Positions 56,163-64,000 of a stretch of DNA of 64,000 nt are shown here, one piece after another. Below the pieces are notes generated by a model. That model had not been told where the DNA came from and searched no databases. It saw only the letters and a program-made list of their open reading frames with translations. Each line of letters opens with the position of its first letter. The first letter of the stretch is position 1. The translations under genes were made by a program, and so were the position numbers. The DNA lies in assembly GCF_008041945.1 (NCBI RefSeq), contig NZ_VKAD01000003.1, positions 1 to 64,000 on the forward strand, given 5' to 3'. Source of the DNA: Reinekea thalattae. Lineage in GTDB: Bacteria > Pseudomonadota > Gammaproteobacteria > Pseudomonadales > Natronospirillaceae.

Positions 56163-57137
56163 CTAGCTTTTTAATGCTTGCTGGATCGCACTATCTAGTT
56201 GTGCAATCGGTGCTTTATCGATAACGCCACCAAGGTGCTGAATGACGGTACCTGCAACGAGGTGACCAATAGCCGCGCTCTGATTCGGTTTTGCCGTCAG
56301 TGTTAACGCACCCGCTAGATAGCCAGCACTGAACGAGTCACCAGCCGCTGTTGTATCAACAACCGCTTCTTTGGCAACTTTTTGCGCAGCCACTTCACCA
56401 ACAAAATCGGCGCTTTCGATTAGGCAAGGATCGGAGCCTCGTTTGATCACAATTTCACTGATACCGCATTCTTTGCAGCGTGCTTTCGTGGCATCGGTGG
56501 ATTGATCACCCCAAAGGTCTTCTTCGTCATCGTAAGTTAGGATCGCGCTGTCAGTAATGGACAATACTTTCTTGTACCAGCTTTGAGCGTCTTCTTTGCT
56601 CTGCCATAGGCGAGGACGGAAGTTGTTGTCGAAGTAGACTTTGCTGCCTTGTGCTCGAGCAGCTTTTAATAATTCAATCAGCTTATCTCGGCCTTCTTCT
56701 GGCAGGATCGCTAAGGAAATGCCAGAAAGATAGATATAGTCAAAGTCAGCAAGTGAGGTTAGAGCAGGCTCGGTTGTTGGCGCTAACAGTTTTTTGGCTG
56801 CTGCTTCACTACGCCAATATAAGAATGAACGCTCACCGTGCTCATCTACATTGATGTAATACATGCCTGGCAATTCACCTTCGAGGCGACGAACAGAATC
56901 ACAGTGAATACCTTCATCTTTCCATTGCTGAAGCATTTCGTCACTGAAATCGTCAGTGCCTAGAGCAGTAATGTAATGCACTTCAGTTTGGTGAATGTGC
57001 TCTAAGCGTGACAAGTAAACGGCAGTGTTAAGCGTATCGCCAGCAAAACTCTTTTGAATTTGTCCGTTACTGTCTAATTGCAGCTGAATCATGCATTCGC
57101 CGATAAGCGCAATTTTTTTCTTACTTGTTACAGTCAT
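56163..57137 (-). CDS. kdgK: 2-keto-3-deoxygluconate kinase
   Basis: A 324-residue PfkB-family sugar kinase that phosphorylates KDG with ATP to KDPG. The N-terminal substrate side has GECMIQL and FAGDTLNTAVYLSRL. The PfkB signature 2 region DTTAAGDSFSAGYLAG holds the catalytic Asp. The pathway context (lyases before, KDPG aldolase nearby) supports KDG over other sugars. It follows the PL17 gene by 18 bases on the minus strand, so it is the third gene of that operon. Confidence 0.92.
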   Translation of the reverse strand: MTVTSKKKIALIGECMIQLQLDSNGQIQKSFAGDTLNTAVYLSRLEHIHQTEVHYITALGTDDFSDEMLQQWKDEGIHCDSVRRLEGELPGMYYINVDEHGERSFLYWRSEAAAKKLLAPTTEPALTSLADFDYIYLSGISLAILPEEGRDKLIELLKAARAQGSKVYFDNNFRPRLWQSKEDAQSWYKKVLSITDSAILTYDDEEDLWGDQSTDATKARCKECGISEIVIKRGSDPCLIESADFVGEVAAQKVAKEAVVDTTAAGDSFSAGYLAGALTLTAKPNQSAAIGHLVAGTVIQHLGGVIDKAPIAQLDSAIQQALKS

Positions 57138-57155
57138 GTTCTATAAGCCCTATTT

Positions 57156-59318
57156 TTAACTTTCAGTCACGTGTATCGCGCCTTTCCAGCTGAACTGGTT
57201 TGCGCCTACTGTAATTTCATGTTCGGCGTCAGCATCGTCGCCTTTCCAATAACTCACAATGTAATCGCCGTTAGCACTGTCGCTAATTTTAACAATGCTG
57301 GCCTGGTTACAGTTATGAATGATTTCTACATCTTGCACTGTGCCACGAGCATTTTCTGAGATCTCTAATGACTCAACAAAGGTGCCGTGTTGTTCATAAA
57401 CAGTGGCAAAAAGGTGATTGCTGCCGTGATCGCGAATCACTAGCGCAGGTTCACTGCGTAAGTTGAAGTCCGGATCGTTAGCGCCAGTGCGGCAAATATG
57501 AATTTTGGTATTTTCTGTCGCGGCGGTAACCAGGCTGTAATAGCTGTTGCCCATTAGCCAACTAAAAAGCATAGCGCCTTTTTCGGTACGCGGTGACGAT
57601 TCAGCAATATTCCAAAGATGCTGATAACCTGCAGAGTCACCTAATGGCTTTAATTCGTTGTGGCTTTGGTATTCAAAGTTAGTACGCACTAGTTGGCCGT
57701 CAAAATGTACCGGTAGGTCGTACTGGTGCTCGGCATCACTGGTTAGGTTGTACAGGTCAACCAAGATTGGGCTGCCAGCTTTTCGGTTCAGCAGGATCGC
57801 GGTGCGAGTCATATCAACGCCATCGTAATAGCCATTGACGGTTGCGCTCATCACTTGACCAAAGTCAGCATCAGTGGTGAATTGATTTAACGTGCCCCAC
57901 TTTTTCTCGGCTGTTTTGGTGTCTGCGTTGTTTTGTGTTTTACCGTCAACCGTTACCGTATTGTGTGCCACGGTTTGCTTGCAGTAGCTTTTGTTTTCTG
58001 GGATGTAGCGTCCGCCAAATTTTGGCTCAACGTTTACCCAACGACCATAGCCGTAGTCTTTTAAGACTTCTTGGCCGCGATTAAACCAACTTATATGCAA
58101 ACCATCGAAGTGGCCGTGATCTAATGCTGAGTGGAATTCAGAGTCACTACCGTGTTGGCCGTACCACATAAGAGCCATGTGGACGTCATCTTGAGCGTCC
58201 GCCTGACGTAAGATGCTCACGCCGCCACGATCGCCATCAGGACCGTCGGTAATAATCATGCTGCCCCAGTTTAATGGCAGTTTTTCTCGGTTAGATGCGG
58301 CTTGGCTTAGTGCAATAGAGCTTTCGCCAATCCAAACTTCATCTTGAATTTGCGCCATAGCAATCAGGTTGTCGTTAGCGCCGTAGTGTTTGTAGCATAG
58401 GCTTGCCGCGACAATTAAGCCTTCGTCATCAATACCGATGGTTTTTGATGAATCGTTGAGTGCAGGGAAAGTACCATCTGGGAAAACGGTTTTCATCAAT
58501 GCTTCAGTAGTACGCTGAATAACACCGCCTTCAAAATTATAGATATCAATATCAGGCAGTTTGCGGTTGATCGCTTCGGCCAAAATCAGGATCGGGCGAA
58601 TCGCAAAACGATGATAATAAGGGCCTTCCATGTAATAGCCGTCAGGTGAAAATAGCTCACGTAACTGCGCTAAGAAGCCGCCTGTGGTGCCATCACCTTT
58701 CAGGCCATAAATAGCCTTGTTGGCAATTTCGATATCGTTAATAGCCAGACCACAAACGCCAACACCAGCCACCGCCCAAACACCGTGGTTGTGGATAATG
58801 TCGAAGTCGTGACCGTAGGTTTCGGTAAACAGAGTCACCATTTCACGGAATAAACGTGTTTCTATGTAATCACGTTGGTCGCTGCTCAGCTCAGACTTAA
58901 CACAGGCGTATGCAATAGAAGCATACATGAGCCACATGTTTTCATTCAGTGTCTGGTGGAATAGCCGGCCCGGAGGGTTGGTGTCTTTACTGACGTTTTG
59001 TTCTAGCTCAGGGTATACCTTGGCATAGCCCATAAGCATGTCAGTAATAAAGGTTAGGTATTTTTTATCTTCGGTGATTAACCAAAGATTACCGGCTAAA
59101 TTTAGGTGGATATAGTTTTGTTTGTGACGGTTGTGTTCGTAACCGCCTGCTTCACCATGACCTGGAATTTCAATAGGCATACTTAGGTAGGCATCGGTCT
59201 TGGCAATGGAATCGTTAATGCTTTTTGTTAGCAAATCAGATTCAGCATCCTGAGTTTTAACATGGTTGCGTATCGCCGCTGCTTCATCGGCAGTCATTAG
59301 CAGAAAATCTTGGCTCAC
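57156..59318 (-). CDS. PL17-family oligoalginate lyase
   Basis: A 720-residue exolytic alginate lyase with an (alpha/alpha) toroid N-terminal part and a heparinase II/III-like beta-sandwich C-terminal part. Active-site signatures as in characterised Alg17C are N177-H178 (IHNHGVWAV), paired Tyr234-235 (EGPYYHRFAIRP) and the metal-site HGHFDGLH and AHNTVTVD. No signal peptide is seen (it starts MSQDFLLMTADEA), so it should work in the cytoplasm on imported oligomers, releasing DEH. It lies four bases after the paralog and 18 bases before kdgK. Confidence 0.9.
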   Translation of the reverse strand: MSQDFLLMTADEAAAIRNHVKTQDAESDLLTKSINDSIAKTDAYLSMPIEIPGHGEAGGYEHNRHKQNYIHLNLAGNLWLITEDKKYLTFITDMLMGYAKVYPELEQNVSKDTNPPGRLFHQTLNENMWLMYASIAYACVKSELSSDQRDYIETRLFREMVTLFTETYGHDFDIIHNHGVWAVAGVGVCGLAINDIEIANKAIYGLKGDGTTGGFLAQLRELFSPDGYYMEGPYYHRFAIRPILILAEAINRKLPDIDIYNFEGGVIQRTTEALMKTVFPDGTFPALNDSSKTIGIDDEGLIVAASLCYKHYGANDNLIAMAQIQDEVWIGESSIALSQAASNREKLPLNWGSMIITDGPDGDRGGVSILRQADAQDDVHMALMWYGQHGSDSEFHSALDHGHFDGLHISWFNRGQEVLKDYGYGRWVNVEPKFGGRYIPENKSYCKQTVAHNTVTVDGKTQNNADTKTAEKKWGTLNQFTTDADFGQVMSATVNGYYDGVDMTRTAILLNRKAGSPILVDLYNLTSDAEHQYDLPVHFDGQLVRTNFEYQSHNELKPLGDSAGYQHLWNIAESSPRTEKGAMLFSWLMGNSYYSLVTAATENTKIHICRTGANDPDFNLRSEPALVIRDHGSNHLFATVYEQHGTFVESLEISENARGTVQDVEIIHNCNQASIVKISDSANGDYIVSYWKGDDADAEHEITVGANQFSWKGAIHVTES

Positions 59319-59322
59319 GTCA

Positions 59323-61491
59323 TTAACCTTCTGTTGTGATAGTAGTGTTTATGTAACCGGTCCAGCTGTAAGTTTCATTTCCTACGCTGACACTATGGCT
59401 TGAGTTTTGATCTTTGGTCTCGTCGTTAGAAACGCAGACTGTTAATGCTTTCAGCGTGCCGGCGGCTTTATAGCTGACTTTAACAATCGAGGCTTCATCA
59501 CTGTGAGCCAGCACGGTTACTGCTTCAACTTGGCCGTAAGCGCCAAAGCAACGCTCTGAACCTTCATCGAACAAACCGTGAGTCTCATAGGTTGCAGCAA
59601 ATAGGTGTTTGCTGCCAGTTTGGCGCAAGATAAAGCAATCTTCGCTGCGCAAGTTCATTGATGGATCGTTTGCGCCGGTTTGTGCAAAGATCACTTCGCC
59701 TTGCTCAGCGCTGGTGACCCAACTGTGGAAGCGTTGGTCTTGTAACCAGGTGACAACGGTCTTGTCGGTTGTCTTACCGCGTGCTTTTTCTAATAGGTGC
59801 TGGTAGCCGTTAGCTTTACCAAGAGCTTTGCGTTCAGTCAGACTGCTTGTGTAGTCAAAGCTGGTATTAGTGATTTGGCCTTTATAATGCACCGCGTAAT
59901 CGTATTGGTGCTCAGTGTCGCTATCGAGCTTATAAAGGTCGAGTACCAGTGGCTGCTCAAAATCGTCAAGTTCTAACAATAAGACAGAGCGCTGCATCTT
60001 GACGCCATCGTAATGTTCATTGGCGAAGGCGCTCATGGCTTGAATGTTGCCATCCGTTAAGAAGAAGTGGCCACGACCAAAGTGGGTATCAGCTAGCTGG
60101 TGGTCAAAATTATTTTGGCACAGTTCGTCAACGGTGACGGTGTTGTGCGCAATGGTTTGGCGTGCCCATGTTTTGTTTTCATCTAAATAACGACCGCCGA
60201 ATTTGGTTTCAACGTTAACCCATCGTCCATAACCGTATTCGCGTAGGTACTCGTGACCATCGGCGAATAAAATAATGCCAAGCGCATCGAAGTGACCATG
60301 GCCCATGCCGTGCTGACCATAGGCCATAATGGCTTGAGAAACAGGTTTGGCTGGGTTTTTAGAACGCAAAAAGCCTTGTGCGCCGCGCTCGCCAGCATCG
60401 CCTTCTTGAAGATCAACGCTCGCCCAGCGTACCGAGGCTTCACCTTGGTATGCGTCTACAGCTTTGCAAAGCGCTAAGCTGCATGGTGATAACCAAACGG
60501 TACCTTGGCTTTTAACTGTTGCAGTCAGCTTTTCATCTTCACCATAACGAGCAAAGTAAACCGACATCGCCGCTTTAGCGCCTTCGTCATCTATGTTCAT
60601 GGTGCGAGACGAGTCGTTAAGCGCAGGGAAGGTGCCGTCTGGGTTAGACGTCGTGATTAACGCCATAATGGTGCGACCAACAACCTGCTGTTTATAGTTG
60701 TAGATGTCGACTTCTGGATAGTGTTCGTGAATAGCTTCAGCAAAGAAGCAGAGCGGACGAATGGCAAAGCGGTGGTAATAAGGGCCTTCGATGTAATAAC
60801 CTGAGGCAGAGAAAAGCTGGGCTATTTGAGCTAGGAAGCCACCTGTCTCTCCATCGCCAGCCATACCGTAAATAGACTTATGTACGGTTTCTTTATCGCC
60901 AACAACGATGGCGCAAATGCCAACAGCAGCAACGGCCCAAATACCATGATTGTGGATACGATCGAAGTCGTGACCGTAAAGTACGGTGAACATTTCGATC
61001 ATTGGCTTAAATAGTCGATCTTCAATGGTGCGTTGATCGGCCTCAGATAGCGAGTCTTGAATGGCATTGTAGGCAAGCGATGCGTAGCAAAGCCACATGT
61101 GCTCATTGAGAATTTGATGGAATAAACGCCCTGGCGGGTTGGTGTTCTTTTGCTCGTGGAACGGCATATCTAGGTAGCGTTCGGCATAGGCGAGCAATAA
61201 AGAAAGAATAGTATCTCGATACTGTTGGCTGCCATCAAACAGGTAAAGCTTGGCGCAAGCGTCCATTAACTCATAGTTGGACTTGTGCTTGTTGTGTTCA
61301 TAACTGCCTGCTTCGCCTTGGCCTGGTACATCTAACGGCTCTTGTAATAGCGCATCGGTTTCAGCGCGCAATTGATTAAGGCTGTGAGCAAAGATGCCAG
61401 TGCCGTTTTGCTTGGCAGAGTAATCAACAATCTGATTAATTGCGGATTCATTAAATGTTGCAAAGGTAGTGGTAGTGTTAGTGCGAGCCAT
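59323..61491 (-). CDS. PL17-family oligoalginate lyase, paralog
   Basis: A 722-residue second PL17-type lyase, with N181-H182 (IHNHGIWAV), Tyr238-239 (EGPYYHRFAIRP), HGHFDALG and AHNTVTVD. It shares the fold and every key residue with the neighbour but is diverged, suggesting different preference (for example M- versus G-rich or chain length). ATG at 61491 is chosen because it starts the conserved region. An upstream in-frame start would add 18 residues with a hydrophobic patch, but they do not form a proper signal peptide. It is first gene of the PL17-PL17-kdgK operon. Confidence 0.88.
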   Translation of the reverse strand: MARTNTTTTFATFNESAINQIVDYSAKQNGTGIFAHSLNQLRAETDALLQEPLDVPGQGEAGSYEHNKHKSNYELMDACAKLYLFDGSQQYRDTILSLLLAYAERYLDMPFHEQKNTNPPGRLFHQILNEHMWLCYASLAYNAIQDSLSEADQRTIEDRLFKPMIEMFTVLYGHDFDRIHNHGIWAVAAVGICAIVVGDKETVHKSIYGMAGDGETGGFLAQIAQLFSASGYYIEGPYYHRFAIRPLCFFAEAIHEHYPEVDIYNYKQQVVGRTIMALITTSNPDGTFPALNDSSRTMNIDDEGAKAAMSVYFARYGEDEKLTATVKSQGTVWLSPCSLALCKAVDAYQGEASVRWASVDLQEGDAGERGAQGFLRSKNPAKPVSQAIMAYGQHGMGHGHFDALGIILFADGHEYLREYGYGRWVNVETKFGGRYLDENKTWARQTIAHNTVTVDELCQNNFDHQLADTHFGRGHFFLTDGNIQAMSAFANEHYDGVKMQRSVLLLELDDFEQPLVLDLYKLDSDTEHQYDYAVHYKGQITNTSFDYTSSLTERKALGKANGYQHLLEKARGKTTDKTVVTWLQDQRFHSWVTSAEQGEVIFAQTGANDPSMNLRSEDCFILRQTGSKHLFAATYETHGLFDEGSERCFGAYGQVEAVTVLAHSDEASIVKVSYKAAGTLKALTVCVSNDETKDQNSSHSVSVGNETYSWTGYINTTITTEG

Positions 61492-61682
61492 ATCGAAACC
61501 AATCTTTTTAATTATAGCCGCATATAATAATACAAAAGAAGCCAAGAAAACTACGCTTTATTCTATAGGGGTTGCGTTGCATCACTAGTTTTCTAAAAGC
61601 AGGGTTGAAAAGCGGATATGGCCGTTGTTAGGGCTAATCAGAGCTATAAAAAAGCTGTACCATTGGTTTTCTTGATTGTATA

Positions 61683-61693
61683 TTGTAAGACAA
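61683..61693. promoter_or_regulatory. FadR-type operator motif (PL17/ABC, 1)
   Basis: TTGTAAGACAA matches TTGTA-N-TACAA at nine of ten arm positions, in the gap between divergent operons. Confidence 0.55.
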
Positions 61694-61710
61694 ATAATAA
61701 AAACCGACGC

Positions 61711-61721
61711 TTGTAGTACAT
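61711..61721. promoter_or_regulatory. FadR-type operator motif (PL17/ABC, 2)
   Basis: TTGTAGTACAT matches TTGTA-N-TACAA at nine of ten arm positions, 28 bases from the first copy. This spacing, near three helical turns, would put two dimers on the same face. Confidence 0.55.
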
Positions 61722-62096
61722 TCGCTGATAAGTGTTCGATAGCTAAAGCTAACCAGAAGTTAGCGTTTAAACCCTAAAAGTTAGGGGAAATTGGATAGAG
61801 CCAAGAGATTGGTTGCCTTAACAAAACCGCTGTATTAACAAAGACAAAACCATAAAAACGATTAATAAGAAGATGGTGTTTGTTAGGCGAAGTAACAAAA
61901 AATAAAGATAAGTGAGTTTTCTTAGATTCGTGCGGTTGATGTGAGTCAATTGGCGATAAAGTTTCTGTGGCTCGATTAGTCATGGGAAAAAAATAGCGAT
62001 AAATCGCAAAAATAAAACTAAAAAACGTGATGAAGTTTTGCTGTTTTCAGCAACAACTTTCTATAACTCCTTAAACTAAAAATAAGATAGGTTGCT

Positions 62097-63209
62097 ATGA
62101 ATAACTCCGTCCAACCCAATGTGGCTCTGAGTGGCGTCTTTAAGCGCTACGGTACAACTGAAGTTGTAAAAGGTATTGACCTTGAGATTGGCAAACAGGA
62201 ATTTGTCGTGCTTGTTGGTCCTTCTGGTTGTGGTAAATCAACGACATTGCGAATGATCGCTGGCTTAGAAGGTATCTCTGAAGGAGAGGTTTCTGTTGCT
62301 GGTCGAGTCGTAAACGAAGTGGCTCCAAAAGATCGCGATGTTGCGATGGTTTTCCAAAACTATGCGTTGTATCCACATTTAAGCGTCTACGACAATATTT
62401 CTTTTGGTTTGAAATTACGTAAGGTGAATAAGGAAGACACTGCCGCGGCGGTGAGTGAAGCTTCCGGAATCTTAGGTCTAGATCAATATCTAGAGCGTAA
62501 ACCTTCTGACCTTTCTGGTGGTCAGCGACAACGTGTTGCAATGGGTCGTGCGATTGTTCGTCAGCCTGAAGTTTTCCTATTTGATGAACCTCTTTCTAAC
62601 CTTGATGCTAAATTACGGACGCAGATGCGTGCTGAAATTAAGCGTCTGCATTCTCGTTTAAAAGTTACCACTGTTTATGTGACCCACGATCAGGTCGAAG
62701 CAATGACATTGGCCGACCGAATTGTTGTTATGCGCGACGGTAATATTGAGCAGGTGGGTACACCAATGGAAGTGTTCACTAAACCGGCGAACACTTTTGT
62801 TGCTGGCTTTATGGGTAGCCCTCCAATGAACCTTATTGAAGGTGAAGTGAAACTGGGTGCAGGCGGTGCGTCAGTTGACATCGGCGGCGGCAATATTATT
62901 CCAGTGCCACCAAAAGACGGTATTGAATTAACTGAAGGTCAAAAAGTGATTCTAGGTATTCGCCCAGAAGATTTAGAACTGACCGCGTTAGAGGGTGGCA
63001 ACTACGTCAAGATCGATTGCGAAGTTGACTTGGTTGAGCCACTAGGCGCCGAGGCGTTATTGCACATTCACATCGCAGGTAAAGCGATGGTTGCAAAAGA
63101 GCAAAGCCGTAGCCTAGATCTTAACGCGGTTGGCGACGCCAAAGAAATTTATGCCAACCTCGATTACTTGCATCTGTTTGATGCTGAAACTGAAAAATCG
63201 ATTTACTGA
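62097..63209 (+). CDS. CUT1 sugar ABC transporter ATPase
   Basis: A 370-residue MalK/UgpC-type ATPase. Walker A is GPSGCGKST, signature LSGGQRQRVA, Walker B VFLFDEPLSNLD, H-loop VTHD, and the C-terminal TOBE/OB regulatory domain has LGIRPEDLEL. It energises import of oligosaccharides; with the LplB-type permease behind it and lyases in front, alginate oligomers are the likely cargo, as in the AlgSM1M2 system of Sphingomonas A1. The ribosome binding site AGGT is modest. It lies eight bases before the permease. Confidence 0.92.
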   Translation: MNNSVQPNVALSGVFKRYGTTEVVKGIDLEIGKQEFVVLVGPSGCGKSTTLRMIAGLEGISEGEVSVAGRVVNEVAPKDRDVAMVFQNYALYPHLSVYDNISFGLKLRKVNKEDTAAAVSEASGILGLDQYLERKPSDLSGGQRQRVAMGRAIVRQPEVFLFDEPLSNLDAKLRTQMRAEIKRLHSRLKVTTVYVTHDQVEAMTLADRIVVMRDGNIEQVGTPMEVFTKPANTFVAGFMGSPPMNLIEGEVKLGAGGASVDIGGGNIIPVPPKDGIELTEGQKVILGIRPEDLELTALEGGNYVKIDCEVDLVEPLGAEALLHIHIAGKAMVAKEQSRSLDLNAVGDAKEIYANLDYLHLFDAETEKSIY

Positions 63210-63217
63210 TAGGTGAT

Positions 63218-64000
63218 ATGATGGATACTCCAACCACACTAAAATCGCCTACAGAAGGCGGCTTTGCTGCTCGTCTGGTGGCGAATTTTAAAGAAAAAGC
63301 AAAAATAATCCGAGAGGATTGGCAGATCTATGTGCTGTTGGCACCGATGGTGATCTGGTTTATTACTTTCTTGTATCTACCGATGGGCGGCTTACAAATT
63401 GCGTTTAAAGACTTCAGTCTATTCCGTGGTATCTATGGTTCGGAATGGGTTGGCTTTGACCATTTTATGGTGCTCTTTAATGACGAACTCTTTTTGCGAT
63501 CAGTTAAAAATACTTTCATGATCAGCTTTTTGAGTTTGTGTTTTGCCTTCCCTGTGCCAATTATTTTGGCGCTGATGTTCAATGAGTTGCACCACGCTAT
63601 CTTTAAGCGTACGGCGCAAACCATTGCGTACTTACCGCACTTTATCTCTGTTGTGATTGTTGCCGGTATGGTGATTAGCTTTTTATCACCGACAACCGGA
63701 TTGGTGAACCTAATCTTAGATCGTATCGGTTTAGATAAAGTTTACTTCCTGACAAACCCAGACTATTTCCGTCCTATCTTCATTGGTTCGAGTATGTGGA
63801 AAGAAGCGGGCTTTGAATCGATCGTTTACTTAGCAGCAATTGCTGGGGTGAGTCCATCCTTGTATGAGTCTGCCAAGGTTGACGGTGCAACACGTTTCCA
63901 AATGATTCGAAAAATCACCTTACCTTGTATTTTGCCGACCATCATCATTATGTTGATTATCCGTATCGGTAACATGGTTGAAGTGGGCTTTGAGTACATT
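63218..64000 (+). CDS. CUT1 ABC permease, LplB/AlgM1-like (partial)
   Basis: The first 261 residues of a permease that runs off the window. It starts MMDTPTTLKS (two adjacent ATGs at 63218 and 63221) with AGGTGAT upstream. Membrane helices lie near residues 38-55, 96-120, 131-156 and 197-215. The EAA-loop region is ESAKVDGATRFQMIRKITLP. N-terminal LLAPMVIWFITFLYLPMGG and LQIAFKDFSLF are typical of LplB/YtcP-type permeases, the group of AlgM1. A partner permease and a binding protein presumably follow outside the window. Confidence 0.9.
   Translation, partial: MMDTPTTLKSPTEGGFAARLVANFKEKAKIIREDWQIYVLLAPMVIWFITFLYLPMGGLQIAFKDFSLFRGIYGSEWVGFDHFMVLFNDELFLRSVKNTFMISFLSLCFAFPVPIILALMFNELHHAIFKRTAQTIAYLPHFISVVIVAGMVISFLSPTTGLVNLILDRIGLDKVYFLTNPDYFRPIFIGSSMWKEAGFESIVYLAAIAGVSPSLYESAKVDGATRFQMIRKITLPCILPTIIIMLIIRIGNMVEVGFEYI

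Larger units (their letters stand above)
61492..62096. other. PL17 operon / ABC transporter intergenic region
   Basis: A 605-base divergent control region. It holds two FadR-type motifs (61683-61693 and 61711-61721), 28 bases apart. An AT-rich stretch of about 375 bases precedes the ABC ATPase, an unusually long leader. A 69-codon minus-strand frame at 61774-61983 does not look coding. Confidence 0.65.

Noticed and set aside
61774-61983. Minus-strand 69-codon frame in the PL17/ABC gap
   Set aside because: No ribosome binding site, no recognisable domain, and AT-driven composition. It is more likely part of a long ABC leader region.

Overview
The window is chromosomal DNA from a marine, alginate-degrading gammaproteobacterium. 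The tRNA-tufB / secE-nusG-rplKAJL-rpoBC / rpsL-rpsG-fusA order, a second EF-G, CheV-type chemotaxis genes and the alginate locus suggest an Oceanospirillales-like (possibly Reinekea-like) organism. This placement rests on gene content and protein flavour, not on a database comparison.

Layout. 1-5.6 kb: an inverted repeat, an unknown membrane protein, a DMT exporter, a second EF-G (minus strand) and birA. 5.6-23.4 kb: the translation/transcription core, with tRNA-Tyr, -Gly and -Thr plus tufB, then tRNA-Trp, secE, nusG, rplK, rplA, rplJ, rplL, rpoB, rpoC, rpsL, rpsG and fusA. The usual tufA and S10 operon do not follow fusA. 23.5-35 kb: htpX, a solitary glgB, a CheW-like protein, a methyl-accepting receptor, a BaeSR-like two-component pair with a Spy/CpxP-like periplasmic protein, cheV, yajQ and a 3-hydroxyacyl-CoA dehydrogenase. 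35-44 kb: a duplicated sensor gene that looks split by a one-base frameshift, a NUDIX hydrolase, a voltage-gated K+ channel, a TetR regulator and a divergent RND efflux pair. 44-50 kb: a flavodoxin operon behind a Fur-box-like sequence, a 7-codon leader peptide and 41-codon small gene not previously named by me, a DMT transporter, and a Zrg-type zinc-uptake operon (His-rich ZrgA/DUF2796, ABC ATPase, FtsX-like permease, DUF3299) behind a Zur-like palindrome.

50-64 kb is an alginate utilisation locus. A secreted tandem-domain PL7 lyase with a CBM32-like module cuts alginate outside. A CUT1-type ABC importer (ATPase plus a permease running off the end) would bring in oligomers. Two PL17-type oligoalginate lyases without signal peptides would release monomer in the cytoplasm. 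An SDR reductase, KDG kinase and KDPG aldolase then lead to pyruvate and glyceraldehyde-3-phosphate. A FadR-type GntR regulator sits in the locus. I find a recurring motif TTGTA-N-TACAA upstream of the SDR gene, between PL7 and eda, and twice between the PL17 operon and the ABC genes. It fits the general operator pattern of the FadR subfamily, so a single local regulon is likely.

The least explained elements are: a candidate ~170-nt small RNA between gntR and kdgK; the structured 5' leader of the SDR gene; the leader-peptide/small-protein unit at 45.35-45.59 kb; the duplicated and apparently frameshifted sensor at 35.3-37.3 kb; and short intergenic tandem repeats of period 19-20 at three places. 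No rRNA, prophage, insertion sequence or CRISPR array was seen.
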